A DNA stretch of 64,000 bases. Origin: Eopsaltria australis (lineage: Eukaryota; Chordata; Aves; Passeriformes; Petroicidae). The stretch spans positions 62,001-126,000 of the forward strand of contig JAVTVJ010001183.1 of the NCBI GenBank assembly GCA_034509425.1, given 5' to 3'. The notes beneath the pieces are model-generated. The model was not told where the DNA came from. It searched no databases and was given only the letters and a program-made list of their open reading frames with translations. Below, piece after piece: positions 15,501 to 27,500 of this stretch (position 1 is the first letter of the stretch; every line of letters starts with the position of its first letter). The position numbers were made by a program, and so were the translations under genes.

Positions 15501-18500
15501 GTTCTGGAATAGGGACTCTCAGGAGTTAATCGCCTTGGTAAGAATTTCCCTGACAGGAATTCTTAGGAGTTGAATGCCTTGGTGGAATTCTGGAATAGGG
15601 ACTCTCAGGAGTTAAACACCTTGGTCAGAATTTCTCAGATAGCAGCTCTCAGGAGTTAAACGCCTTGGTAGGAATCTTAGGAGTTAAAACTCATAAGAGT
15701 TTGGATTCCTTGGTAAGGGAGCAATTTCCTAGACAGTCCACTAGGAAATATGATTTAAAGTAGGGAGATTTGGCTTTGCAGTACAGATTGATTAGAGGTT
15801 TGATTTTGAGGTTTAGTTCCATTTGTTTGGACTGATATTATAAATTTACTAGTGACTTTATTACTGGTAATTCAGTGTTATCGGTAGTTTAGTTTTGTTT
15901 GGTTTAGGTCTGGCTAGTAGAATAGTTTTGTCTGTTGTGCAGTCCTCTTACCCAAAAGGGAGAGAGTCATTTGGGAAGGTAAATAAGAAATTTATAAAGG
16001 TGTTGTCCTGGAGGGGTCAAAATCTAGGAAGTGACCTATGCTGCAGGAAGTGATACAACTTCCTTCCTGAGAGAGAGAGCCAATAACCAGGTAGTTTTAA
16101 GGATTGATATGTAGGTAAACCAATTAAAAAGTTGATCTGCCTTTGAGGAAAAAAATCATATATAAGCAGAGAACCTCTGAGCCTCTGCCTCTTTTTGCCT
16201 GCTGTTGCTCAAAGTGAAGCAGCTCCTCTGCTTCTCTCCCCAGTAAGGCTAGGCCTTTGGGGCCTTCTTTCCCCCCCTCTGAGAGAGAGGCAGGGGGGGA
16301 AGGGAGGTTTTAGCAGCCGTGCAGCTGCAGCTGGGCATGGAGGAGGAACTGGATGGAGCTCTCGGCAGATAAAGTCCAGCCGACATGTCAGCTACACTAG
16401 ACAGGGCCAGGCCCCTTGCTCGGGGCCAGGCAAGGACTGGGCCAGACTCCATCCAGTTTGGGCCAGGTCCTGCCCTGTAACCCTGGGCCCGGCCGGCCCT
16501 ACCAGGCCGAGCCAGCTTCGCAGAGCCAGGCCACAGAGACTCTGACTGCCTCTGCAATCCGGCTCAGACTTTTCAAACAACCCAGCAGAGACCACGTGAT
16601 CATCACACTGCCAGAGAGAGAGAGAGCGTGAGAGAGATTAACTCTTTCCATGCCTGGACTAAAATTGCAGATACCCATCCTTCCTTGCACAGAGAGAGGA
16701 ACGAGTGAGGACATCTACATAAATGCAGCATAGAGACTTTACAGTCAGTGAGGAAAGCAGAACCGATGCCTAGAGGGAGGTGTATGAGAAGTGCTTCCAG
16801 AGCGAAGACGAAAATTCTTTTGTAGAACTATGGTTGGGACTGAGCCAATAAATTCCCTGTAATATATGAAGGAATAATCCAAAGGGGAGATGTGATGTTC
16901 TAACAGCAGCCAGTGAGCCAAGGCACCTGGGTGGAGATGAGTAGGTGCTGAAATAAGTGCAGTCTGATTTGAAGCTTGAGCAGAGACACAGAAGATGCTG
17001 TGAGCTGTCCCTGGCCCCAGGGAATACTGGAGAACTTGTGTTGCCAAGAGAACCTGTGTTGCTAGACACAGAAGAAGGGGATTTTCTTCGCTGCTGCAAT
17101 AGAATTGCTCATCCTTAAAAGGGTACCCCATGGACTGTCATGACCCCCCTGTAGTAGCTCTGGGAAGGCCACTGGTATGGGGGGAGGGGGATCCACCACA
17201 AGCAGATCTTGCCTCCCGGGCGGCGGCTGGTGGTGAGGCTGAAGACCCATAAAAACTGGATTTTTTCTTACAGAGAATCCATGATATAAGCAAAAGAGAC
17301 TTCTCTCCCTAAATGAACTGAAACAAGGACTATTTCAGAGGTGGTAAACTGACTGGAGGTCGAAGTGTTGTCTTTTTACGTGTTATCAGGGAGATAGAAA
17401 TGGAGAGGTGTGGGGAGGAGGGGTGGTCTGAGGAGTTTGTTCTGGTACTTCTTGGTTTTTTTCTCTTTTCCTCTTTGTCTTAGGCGTATTAATAAACTTT
17501 CTTTGTATTCTACAAAGTTTGAGCCTGCTTTTCCTACTCCTAATCCTCATCTCACAGCAAAAATCAGGTAAATTTTGCTAAGTGTGCTGGCATTTGGCCA
17601 GAAACTCGAATAGGTGAACTGAAACCACTACAGGTGTGTAAGAAGTCGAGTACCAGGTAAGGAATTAAAATAACAAGAGAGAAATCAGTGAGGTGCGTGG
17701 GGAAGTTTAATTGTTACTCCTGAGATGCTCCAGGATATTCCAGGAAGAATTGCCTGCGACGCACCGAAGACATGAAAACATTTGAAGAAGTGACATAAGG
17801 GTGTGAGAGGCTTTTTATACTGGGGATGGAACATCAAACTGAGCCCTTGATAAAATTAAAATAAATCCCCACGAGGAAGAAATAGAATTCTTGGTAGATA
17901 CTGAAGCTGATTGACCATGTGTACTGAGAGTTCCCAAGGGGTGTTGTATAAGTAAAAAAGGTTATTAATGTAATAGGGACAAAGGGAAAAGAGTTTAAAG
18001 CAGCCTAAAACACCTTTACTTGAGGATATACAGGTGGAAGGCCCTAACCAATTCGCCACTGGAGGCTTATTTTTAGTTCCAAAGGCTGGACGGAATCTAT
18101 TAGGGTGAGATTTGTAATTATTACTGAGTATAAGTCTACTCCCAGAGGAAGAACAAATGAAAGCGAAGGCTTTAACCACTGAGGATGAAAGTAAAATTGA
18201 TTCAGAGGTGTGGGCATCTGAAAATAATAGGGGTTGCGAGTTTCAAAGAAAAGGCTACAGTTTGTAGAACAAGAGGTGAAATACTTCAGACATTGGCTAA
18301 GTCAGGGAAGCAAAATGTTGGATCCCGGAAGGGTGCAAGGTATATTATCTCTTCCCCCACCACAAACCAAAAATGAAGTTAGAAAGCTATTAGGATTACT
18401 GGGATACTGCAGGCAGTGGATTGAAGAGTATGGAAAAAGAGTAACATTTTTATATGAAAAGCTGATGGGCGAAAATAATACCTGTTGGATACAAGAAAAT

Positions 18501-21500
18501 GACCAGAGACTAGAAATAGTAAAAGGAAAGTTTTAAAGTCTTCCAGATGTAGCCAGACCCTTTCAGCTGTTTGTTGATTCAAATGAAGGAGTAGCCTATG
18601 GAGTAATCACACAGGAGTGGAGGAGTTCAAGAAGCCTGTAGCATTTCTATCTAAATTATTAGATCCTGTGACCAGAGGATGGCCAATTTGTGTACAAGCT
18701 ATATTGGTCATAGCACTGTTAGTAGAAGAAGCTCAGAAACTCACATTTAGGGACCTTAGCAGTATATACACCACATGCCATATGATCAGTGTTAAACCAA
18801 AAAAGCAGAAAAATAACTCAAAGATTCAAGGATGCTGTTGCCCAGCCACGGGTCAGCCCAGTCTTGTAAACTGTACACCCTTAACAGACCCCTGAGGTTA
18901 TTAGAAGGAAAAGTAGGGACAATCCTTACAGATGCAAATTATGCATATGGAGTGGTACATACCTTTGGGAAAATCTAGAAGGAAAGGTGGGAGCAGGAAT
19001 TACGCTCATGTGCAGTGTGGTTTGCGAGTAAATGGAACAAACGGTGTAAAGAGGGCAAGACCAGATTGGCCCCTGCAACTGCCTTAGAAATAACCCAGCC
19101 ACGAGATGCAACCTCGGAGGGCAAGGGGTGAGGAGATGCAAGCCATGCCGAACCTCTGAGTATAACCATGGCGATCATAATTATCGCATGTATTTTTGCA
19201 TGGATAACTCCTAGCAGTGCAAGCCCAGGAAGCCCTTGCTCCAAGTTAAAACCCCTCATACGACAGAGGAGATGGGATGGTCGTGCCTCCTTATCTGACC
19301 TGGCACATGACAACGACTAACAAATGCTATTATGAAAAATCCTTAGAAGCTTGTAATCATTGGAAATTCTTACTATGGGTAGCTAAATTGAAACCTTCAG
19401 ATGAACACCAGGTTGGATCACTGCCTGAAGGGGCAGTATGTTTGTTTTACTAAAGCAGAAATGCAAGGCATTTCAAACAGTGGGAGTGCACAGGATAATA
19501 TTAAAAATAAACTGATAACACTCAAGCTATACTCGATATTGCTGTAAGCTTGCTCATGTACCAGTTCAAAGACGGGAAACAACACTAGAATCTGGTTGGT
19601 AGGATAACTTATTAGAGATAACATAGTAAAAGAAACTGGTTTTTTTCTGTACAGTTGCTGGGTTACTATTCCTTCCTTGTTTAATCCCGTTTTATCAGAC
19701 TAATCACAAGTGTTGTCCCAAGTATGCAGGTAATCCCTATGCCTTTAAACTCGGAACAAGCCGCTTCAGGAACAGCACAAAGGATCATGAAACTGAAGAA
19801 ACAAAACAACGCTGAAGACCCCCTCGAAGAAGCCCAACAACTCTAGAAATTTCAAATGTAACAATGAGGCTTAAATAAAGACTGCAACTCAAGCCAACAT
19901 AATTGAGAAAAAATAAAAGGGGGGAATTGTAATGGATGAATAAATGATAAATGTTGGCTTTGTATATTTTGTAGAAATAGTGTTATGATAAAATATAGTT
20001 AAGTAGAAACAAGATTGTAGTAAAATTATAACCTTGAGATAATTGTGATATATTGGAAAATGTAGTCCTAAATATATAGCTATAAACATCTTTTGAGCTG
20101 ATGACTTGCAGTGCAAAGGAATTTCAAGGGAACAAGAGAAGATAACACCAATTCACACCTCTCGAAGGTGTCTGGACAATCTCAAGGCAGGATAAGAGGT
20201 GCCATTGTGGCAAGAAGGGGGGCAGAGATGGGGGAAAGGGTTGTTAGAAACGTAAATTTTCTTCTGTGCTAAATGAATATTTAACAGTTAAAAGTATTTA
20301 ACCCATTGTAAAAGGAACGAAACCTGTGCCTCTAGCAGATATGCTATGCACCCAGAGCTGCTTTTGCCTTGTTCTACTAATAAATGTCCAATATTATCTT
20401 ACTAAAATTTTGTTCATGGACCCGTTTTTAACCCTAGGATCCCCGAGCCCCTTTCCCCTCCCAGGGAGCCTGCTGTGTTCGAGAGCCAGGCTGCTGCTGC
20501 CCAGCCTCCCACCGTTTCTTTGGCACTGCTCCGTTTTTTTTGCTACACTGTAGCCCCCGCACCCCCCTGCCTGCTGAGATGTCCCGTGTTCCTAGCTACA
20601 GCTGCGGAGTTTCTGATACATCTCATCTGCCATCCCGGGATTTTTCTCGTTCCTGCCATTCAAACTTGCTGCTTCCAAGAGTCCTGCTGGGGCACCAGGA
20701 TTGACTGCCCCTGGGGGGTTTGTAAAGCAAGCCCCTTTCCCATCCCTTCCTTTCTCGGTCAAACCGCTATTAACCATGTGGTCTCTAAGATTGCGCCAGA
20801 GCGCCCCCTGCAGCCGTGGGGGAATCATCACAGCTGCCCTGCTTTTCAGGAGCCTGCCAGTGCCCCTGCTGGCTGTGACCATCACTACACCAAAGGGGAA
20901 ATTGATTTAAGAGTGGGAAGAGACTGTTTTTTGGGTTTTCTGTTCTTGTTTGTGGTTGTTACCATTGTTGTTGCTTGTTTTCCTTGTTATACATACACAT
21001 ACTAGTAAAGGACTGTTATTCCTTTTCCCATATCTTTGCCTGAAAGCCCCTTAATTTCAAAATTATAGTAATTGAGAGGGAAGGGGATCATATTCATCAT
21101 TCCAAGGGAGGTTCCCACCTTCCTTGGCAGACACCTGTCTTTCAAACCAAGACATTTTGGAAGCAGGCATAAATATGATGGCATAAGAAAGTGATTACTA
21201 CAAAATACTTTTGTCAGACAATTCTGCTCTCACTGTACAGGTTTTGAAATATGAACCTCTAAAAAACATAGCTCATGGAGTCACAGATTTTTAAATAACA
21301 AGTTAATACTGAAGCCTAAAATCCTACATCTAAAAATCTGTAATGTTGCTGTCTATAAATTATCAAACTATGTCAGAATTTACCTGAAATTTCTCAAACT
21401 CCTCTTGCTGGTTGGTAGTCTTGCGAGGGAAGTGAAAATTTCTTCTAGTATTAACTGTCTATGTTTTTCATACCTGGAGAACACCTATTTTACAGTAACA

Positions 21501-24500
21501 GAATTGTTAAAACACTATTTATTGTTACAAAAATATTGTAAATAGATTTTAAATATATATAGAAAGATATTCTTTACATGACATTTAAGTAAATTATATT
21601 TAATGCATACCTTATTTTTAATGCATTGCTTTGTTTTTTCAAAGCAAGCATTTCTTTATAAAATACATAAAACCTTTTTCAAATATAGCTTTTTTAAAAT
21701 CTTCAAATAGCATAAATGTGTAATTGCTCTTAAAAATACCATGTGTTTTAATTTTTTCTGCCAATAGTACAATACACTGAAAGTCAAACAGTGTAAGGCT
21801 AAGGTATCCGACTCCAGTATAGAGCAAAAGTCTATGGTAACATACATTAAACATGAATACATGTATAGTTTTAGAGTACATTTGAGAAAACTAAGCTTGG
21901 ATGTTTGCCTGACATGAAATAATAATTCAATTTATGGGGTCAGATTTGTGGAGTTTAACTCTCCCTTTGTTCAGGCAGTATTACTTTTATAAATACTGGA
22001 GTATATAATCCTTACAAAGATGAAAAACTTTCACTTGAACAAACACATCTGTGTTGCACTGCAGTTTTCCTGAAAAAATATTTTATCTGCCCCATGAATT
22101 TTTCACATAACCACCTCTTCTGAGGAAAAGGACTTGTTCTATTATATAGTTTTATTATATATTATATAGAACTATCCTACTAGTTCTGTGGCTTATACCA
22201 TTGCATAAACTCTAATCTTAACAAAGGAGATAAGAAAAAACACATTGTTAAGATTTCTTAAGACAAGAAAGAACAGGTAAGAGGAAGGGCTTTGTGTTTA
22301 CACTTTAAACAGCATAACCAAAATTAAGTAAATTTCTTGGCTTAAGTAGGCTATTTCTTCCTATAGAGTACTCTGCAAATGGGAGGAGCTCGAGTAGCTT
22401 TAATATTGTTCCTAGATTATGATGCCAAACTGTAAAAACATGCAAGAATAAAATTACTTCTAAGCTCCAATTCTCTACCAGCAACAATACACCCTATCTA
22501 AATGCCCTAATAACTCTCAGAAGAACATGAAACTGCAAATTAAAAATTACTTACTGCAGTCACTAATTTGATGGCACATAGCTGTAGTTCACTGACATTT
22601 TCTACAAAGAAAGGTGTTATTCCCATAGATGATATCTATCAACAGAAAGAAGTTATTGTAGAGTATATTTGACTACCAAACTGATATTTATGCATTTTCA
22701 CAAGTAGATTATTCATTCATCAGGTAAGGTATTCAACAAGTATTCATATGATTTACAAATAAAGTTATTAAAGGATATTTTAATACAATCAGATTCAACT
22801 TTTCTTAAGTGTACAATTAAAGCCACTTAAGATGTGAACACTACAGAACAAACTAGTCACTGCTGTTAATAATTCAAAAGTTTGTACTGGTTTCATATTT
22901 CATGTCATTGAGACAATTACACTTTACAGTCTCTCTGGAAAAAGAAAAAAATCTCAGACAAAAATTTTTCTGATAAAACTTACTTGAAGAATAGTTGTAT
23001 CAGTGAGAAGCTGTATCTCTAGCAACTCTGACAAACTGCTGACAATGTCACAAACTTTGTTATATAACATCACTATAACTCTTTGCTTGTGGGTGGAACA
23101 CTTGGCACGTTTTGCTTTTGAACTTAAAACACCGCCTAGAAAATAAAAAATATCTTTAATTTTTTCAGTATTTCACATCAGATATTAGATGATCATATTC
23201 CTCAAAAAATGTCTCCAAAACAAGTCCATGACCACAGCCTTGTAAATGAAATTTCTTACAAAAGAAAAACTTTAGCAAAATCAGCTGGTAAAGCAAGAAT
23301 TTAATATTTTCATAATTGCTTTGAATTCTGGATCCAAGATTCTTAAAACCATTCTTGAATACCCACACCTCAAGATATGCATATGACAACAAAATGAAAA
23401 ACATTTAGCATGCTCACCACCATGAGGATCCACTCTATACACAGGATCATACTGAGGATAGAGTGTGTTCTGCAAATGAAATTTTGTGTATTGAATAACT
23501 CTTTCTATTATGTCTTCAATATATACAGCTTTAGGCATATTTGGTGATGTCATAATATTGATAGCAGTAAGACAAGCATCAGCAGATTTTGTCACTCTCT
23601 CCATAATAAGATCTCTCCATAATCTCTCCTCATCTTCAGTGTCATTGTTCTGTAACAGGTGACAGAAAACAAGAGAGTGTGAACAAGAAGTTGAATTTTT
23701 TCCTTACCAAGCAAAAGATAACATTATTTTAATATACTTGCATACACACACATACAAAATGCAGTATTTCCTTTATGATACAAAAAGAGTTTGGTTTAGA
23801 AATCAACAAATGTTTGTTTTACTAGCAAAAGGTTTGTAACCTTAAGTTACAGGTCTTCAATATCTCACTGTGTTCTCATGGTTAAACACAAAGAAGCTTT
23901 CCGTGTATCATTGGAAAGCACTATGAAGGAAGACTGTCACATTCTCTACTTAAGAATGATGTACCTTAATCAAAATCTAAACTCATTCACCTAGCGTTTT
24001 CTTCAGTGGCCTATACATACCAGTTGCTGCTTAGATCAGTCTAATTTTTGCCACTAGAGAGAATTCTTACACAAAAAGACTGTTAAGTCACACAAAACTC
24101 ATGAGAATACAATTTTCTCCAGAGACCAACTCATCTATATCAATGGGTTTAAAACATGTCTTATCAAATATGACCATATAAGGACTCAGTGATCCTTGGG
24201 GGTCCCTTCCAACTCAGCATATTCTGTGATTCTGTGATTTAGATTTAGCACAGGGTATGGAATCTCTGTATTTCTGTGTTTGCACAAGTTATAAAAACAA
24301 ACATACATGAGGTTAATTATGACCGCACAGCACTACTGAAATATTGTAATAATGTTATTAATAGCAAAACCAGGTGAATTTTTAAATAACTTCTCTGGTA
24401 CAGAGAAAAATAATCTTTCTTGCCTGTATAAAAGCAAAGGCTGTTATATTACTTCCACTGTGGAAGGAATGTTTTATGAACACGTAGAAAATAAAAAAAA

Positions 24501-27500
24501 TTTCCAATAGTGCAAGTTACACCAGTTACCATGAATATTTCAGGATGAAACTATAATATTTAAAATTAAGTCAAAAGATAATCTAATTGCTCTCAATACA
24601 TGTTTACTATAGTAAATCATACTGAAATAATAGAAACAATAGAATTTTACTTCAAATCTTAAAATTTGGCAATCTTTTAAGCACATACATATTAAATCGG
24701 GAATTGCTTTCACAGACACACACAGTATTTGAAACTATCACTATATGGGACTCAAGTGAAGAAAACCGTATTCTACACAATGGTGTGAAACGATGTAATT
24801 TGAAAACTCACATGGTTAAGTAATGTGGAAAGCTTTGATCCGTCTTGAATATTCTTCTCCAAAATATTCAAGACTTTTACTGTTTTATCTGTTGAGAGCT
24901 AAAACAAGAAACAAAACACATCAAACAACTGTAGGAACATAAAGGCTTCAATTGCGGAAAAAAAGTCCAGTCTAAGTATCGAATCTTGATTTGTCAGGTT
25001 TCTGACACAGCATGATTTAGAATACTGATAATAGAATTAAACTAGTGAAAATATGTTCTAAGATTGCAATCAAACTTCATTTTCAACCAGAAAAATACAT
25101 AGAAATGTATTTAAAATTGCATAACTGTAATTAATGTTGTATAGTTATATGGTTTTTTATTTTCTTCTAGAAACAGAAATTTACCAAATCCGAGTATCAA
25201 TCCCAAATTCTAGCTGACTATATAGATCTTTATTAAGACAAAATCTAAGTTCTATGGACAAGCAGAAATAAAATTCCCTGATACTTGAGTTCTAATAAAA
25301 AGGAAACATATTCTCAATAACTGTGTTAATTTTAAAAAACTAGCATGTTGAAAAAAGTAACTCAAATTCACTTGCTGATGTTCTACAAAATTGTGATTAA
25401 ATAATCTGTAGAATATGCTAAACTCCAGGAGAATCAGTTTCATTCATCCAGATACTATTGGTGCTCACCTTTAGAAGCAACAAAATTCTGATTTTATGCA
25501 TACGTGTAAGTATGTATGTGAAAAAAACAGGTAACAGAGGTTAAGGGTGAGAACTATCAGGAAACAGAAACACTCAGGCTAATATCATGCTACAAAGGTA
25601 GGTAGAGAGAACAAAGAAAGAGCCATGAAGAACATCTAAATCTCAGACTAAAGAAAACCCTTCAGGGTGACTTGTATAAGTGGCTTTACAGACACTTCAT
25701 AAACGTAATAAATGGTCATGAGGAGGTAGAGTAAGAATTTAATACATGACTGTTCAAATCCAAGAGTTCTAGGAAGATAAGGAAAGCAAGAATACTGTTT
25801 CTAAAGGTGTGATACCAACAGTTTGTACCAACAGAAAGTTCCCTCAAACAGAAGTTGGGAAAATATGGCAAAGAAATCACAATATGCAGTCTATAAAAAA
25901 TTAATCTTATTATCAGCTTGAGCATTAAATCTTTTAAGTTTGAAAAGACTCTTAGGAGGGAGGAAGGTAGTGGGCAACTCAGTGTGATGCTGGATGGACA
26001 TCAGATATTTACATTGCACTAATGGCATATATCAGCAAGGGTGAATTTTTTGACTTGGCCAGCAGGTTCTGTTTTACTGTGGTTGCTCAACAGTAGCTGT
26101 AAGGAGCAAATTATGTGCTTTTGTGAAAGTAGATTAATTATTAGATTTTCCTGTTCAGGCATGTGTTACCTATTGGCATATAGTGCTCTGAGTTAGCCCT
26201 AACACAGAGGACCATTTAACAAAAATGTCTTGGTTTCAGAGACAGTAACAGTTAAGATGTGGTAACTTTAAGCACTTCAGCAGAAGTACAACTGTTCACA
26301 GTATTTGTCACAGATACGCCTGAAGAGGGTGGAATATTAGAGGGGGAACGAGTTTTTGTATGTTTAACAAAATTAAATGTTCAAAAAGAGTTAAATACTA
26401 TGAAGATGTACCTTGTCCATAATGCCCATTGCCTTGATTTTTGCAGATTCACTACCCAACTCATTAAGCTGATGCTTTCCCAGTAGCAGTTCTTGTGGAA
26501 TCTCATCATCATCACCTTAAAATAAAATAATTAAAAATTAACAATCACATTTCTAATAAGACTTCAAGGAAACCAGTATTTTACAGTCAATATGAAAAAG
26601 CTAACTGAAGAAAAAGAACTCATTTTCCAAATAGCTAGCATATCATAGTTCCATCTAATGAAGACTGATGATGACAACTTTTGGTGGTGTTAAAATGACT
26701 ACTTGTTAAATATGACTGAAAGTCATATATTAAAAATATTTTTAATCCAAGGTTGTAGACACCATACCTGTAGTGATTTGCTTATTATGATGCTCCCTTT
26801 GTTCTAGTTCTAAAAAATTAATGAATGATCTGTTATCCATATCAAAATAAAGTCATGTTGGTCAACCTGAACTACTTCATCAGACATTTATGCTAAACTG
26901 GCTTAGTTTCTATTGAAATGGATAAGGAGCATACAGTGGTTCAGTGACTCATCCATAAGAGAATAAGCACTCTGCTGCTGAATTGAATAATCAATCTCTG
27001 TTGGGCCAAAGGCCACAACAGATGCAAAATTATGTGCCTCAGAAATTACTGGTGTATTTGGTGTGTATGTCCAGCTTTTGGTAGCGGGGGGATGTTGCTG
27101 TGGCTAAGTCCATATTCCCCCTATCTTGCTGCTAAATGGTTCCTCCCCATTCACTGTGCTGGAAAGTTCTCTTTTCCTCGGTTCCCCACTGGCTCATGGT
27201 CCTCCCCTCCCCTCCCCTCCCCTCCCCTCCCCTCCCTCCTCCCCTCCCCTCCCCCATTAGCCCTTGTTGTGTCATTCAACCCTGTTTCTGCCCCCCAGCC
27301 CTCAGATTACTGGCTAATGATGCTCTGCCTGCTCCTTAGACCGATCGAAGTAAAACCCACGCTTGTCCCTTTGTTCGTCTCTTTTTGCTTCTGGCCCCTT
27401 TGGGTACGGTTGTTCGGTCCCTAGTGTGGACTCAATAAACGTCTCGGAATTCCCAAAGCAAAGAGTCCCTCCTGCCTTTTTATCTCCGGAACGCGCAAGG

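Larger units (their letters stand above)
13693..20432 (+). mobile_element. Defective ERV provirus (gamma-like/ERV1 pol) with two LTRs
   Basis: Both LTRs begin TGTAATGGATGAATAAATG, and the element is flanked by CCTAG at 13688-13692 and 20433-20437. Order: 5' LTR 13693-14807, primer-binding site, leader, decayed pro, pol, env remnants, polypurine tract, 3' LTR 19928-20432. By eye the LTRs differ at about 28 of some 490 aligned positions plus small gaps, so the insertion is not recent. No gag is recognisable, integrase is missing, and pro, pol and env carry stops and frameshifts, so the copy cannot make proteins. It is inserted antisense to NIPBL inside an older solo LTR. Confidence 0.9.

Noticed and set aside
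15426..15715. Array with 86-base period considered as a possible CRISPR-like structure
   Set aside because: Units are contiguous with no unique spacers and lie in a retroviral leader.
16195..16557. Overlapping 116- and 102-residue ORFs on both strands
   Set aside because: A GC-rich, stop-poor stretch in an LTR-like block; frames open on both strands indicate composition, not coding.
20475..21005. 176-residue plus-strand ORF with a hydrophobic end
   Set aside because: Falls across the right half of the older LTR; LTR landmarks and target duplications explain the region.
23418..23430. Alternative donor for exon 17 four bases upstream
   Set aside because: It would break the phase into exon 18, while the GTGAGC site keeps the frame and the conserved DPHGG sequence.
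27200..27255. Regular repeat that might suggest a CRISPR-like or satellite array
   Set aside because: Five-base simple repeat without spacers, inside an LTR in a vertebrate intron.
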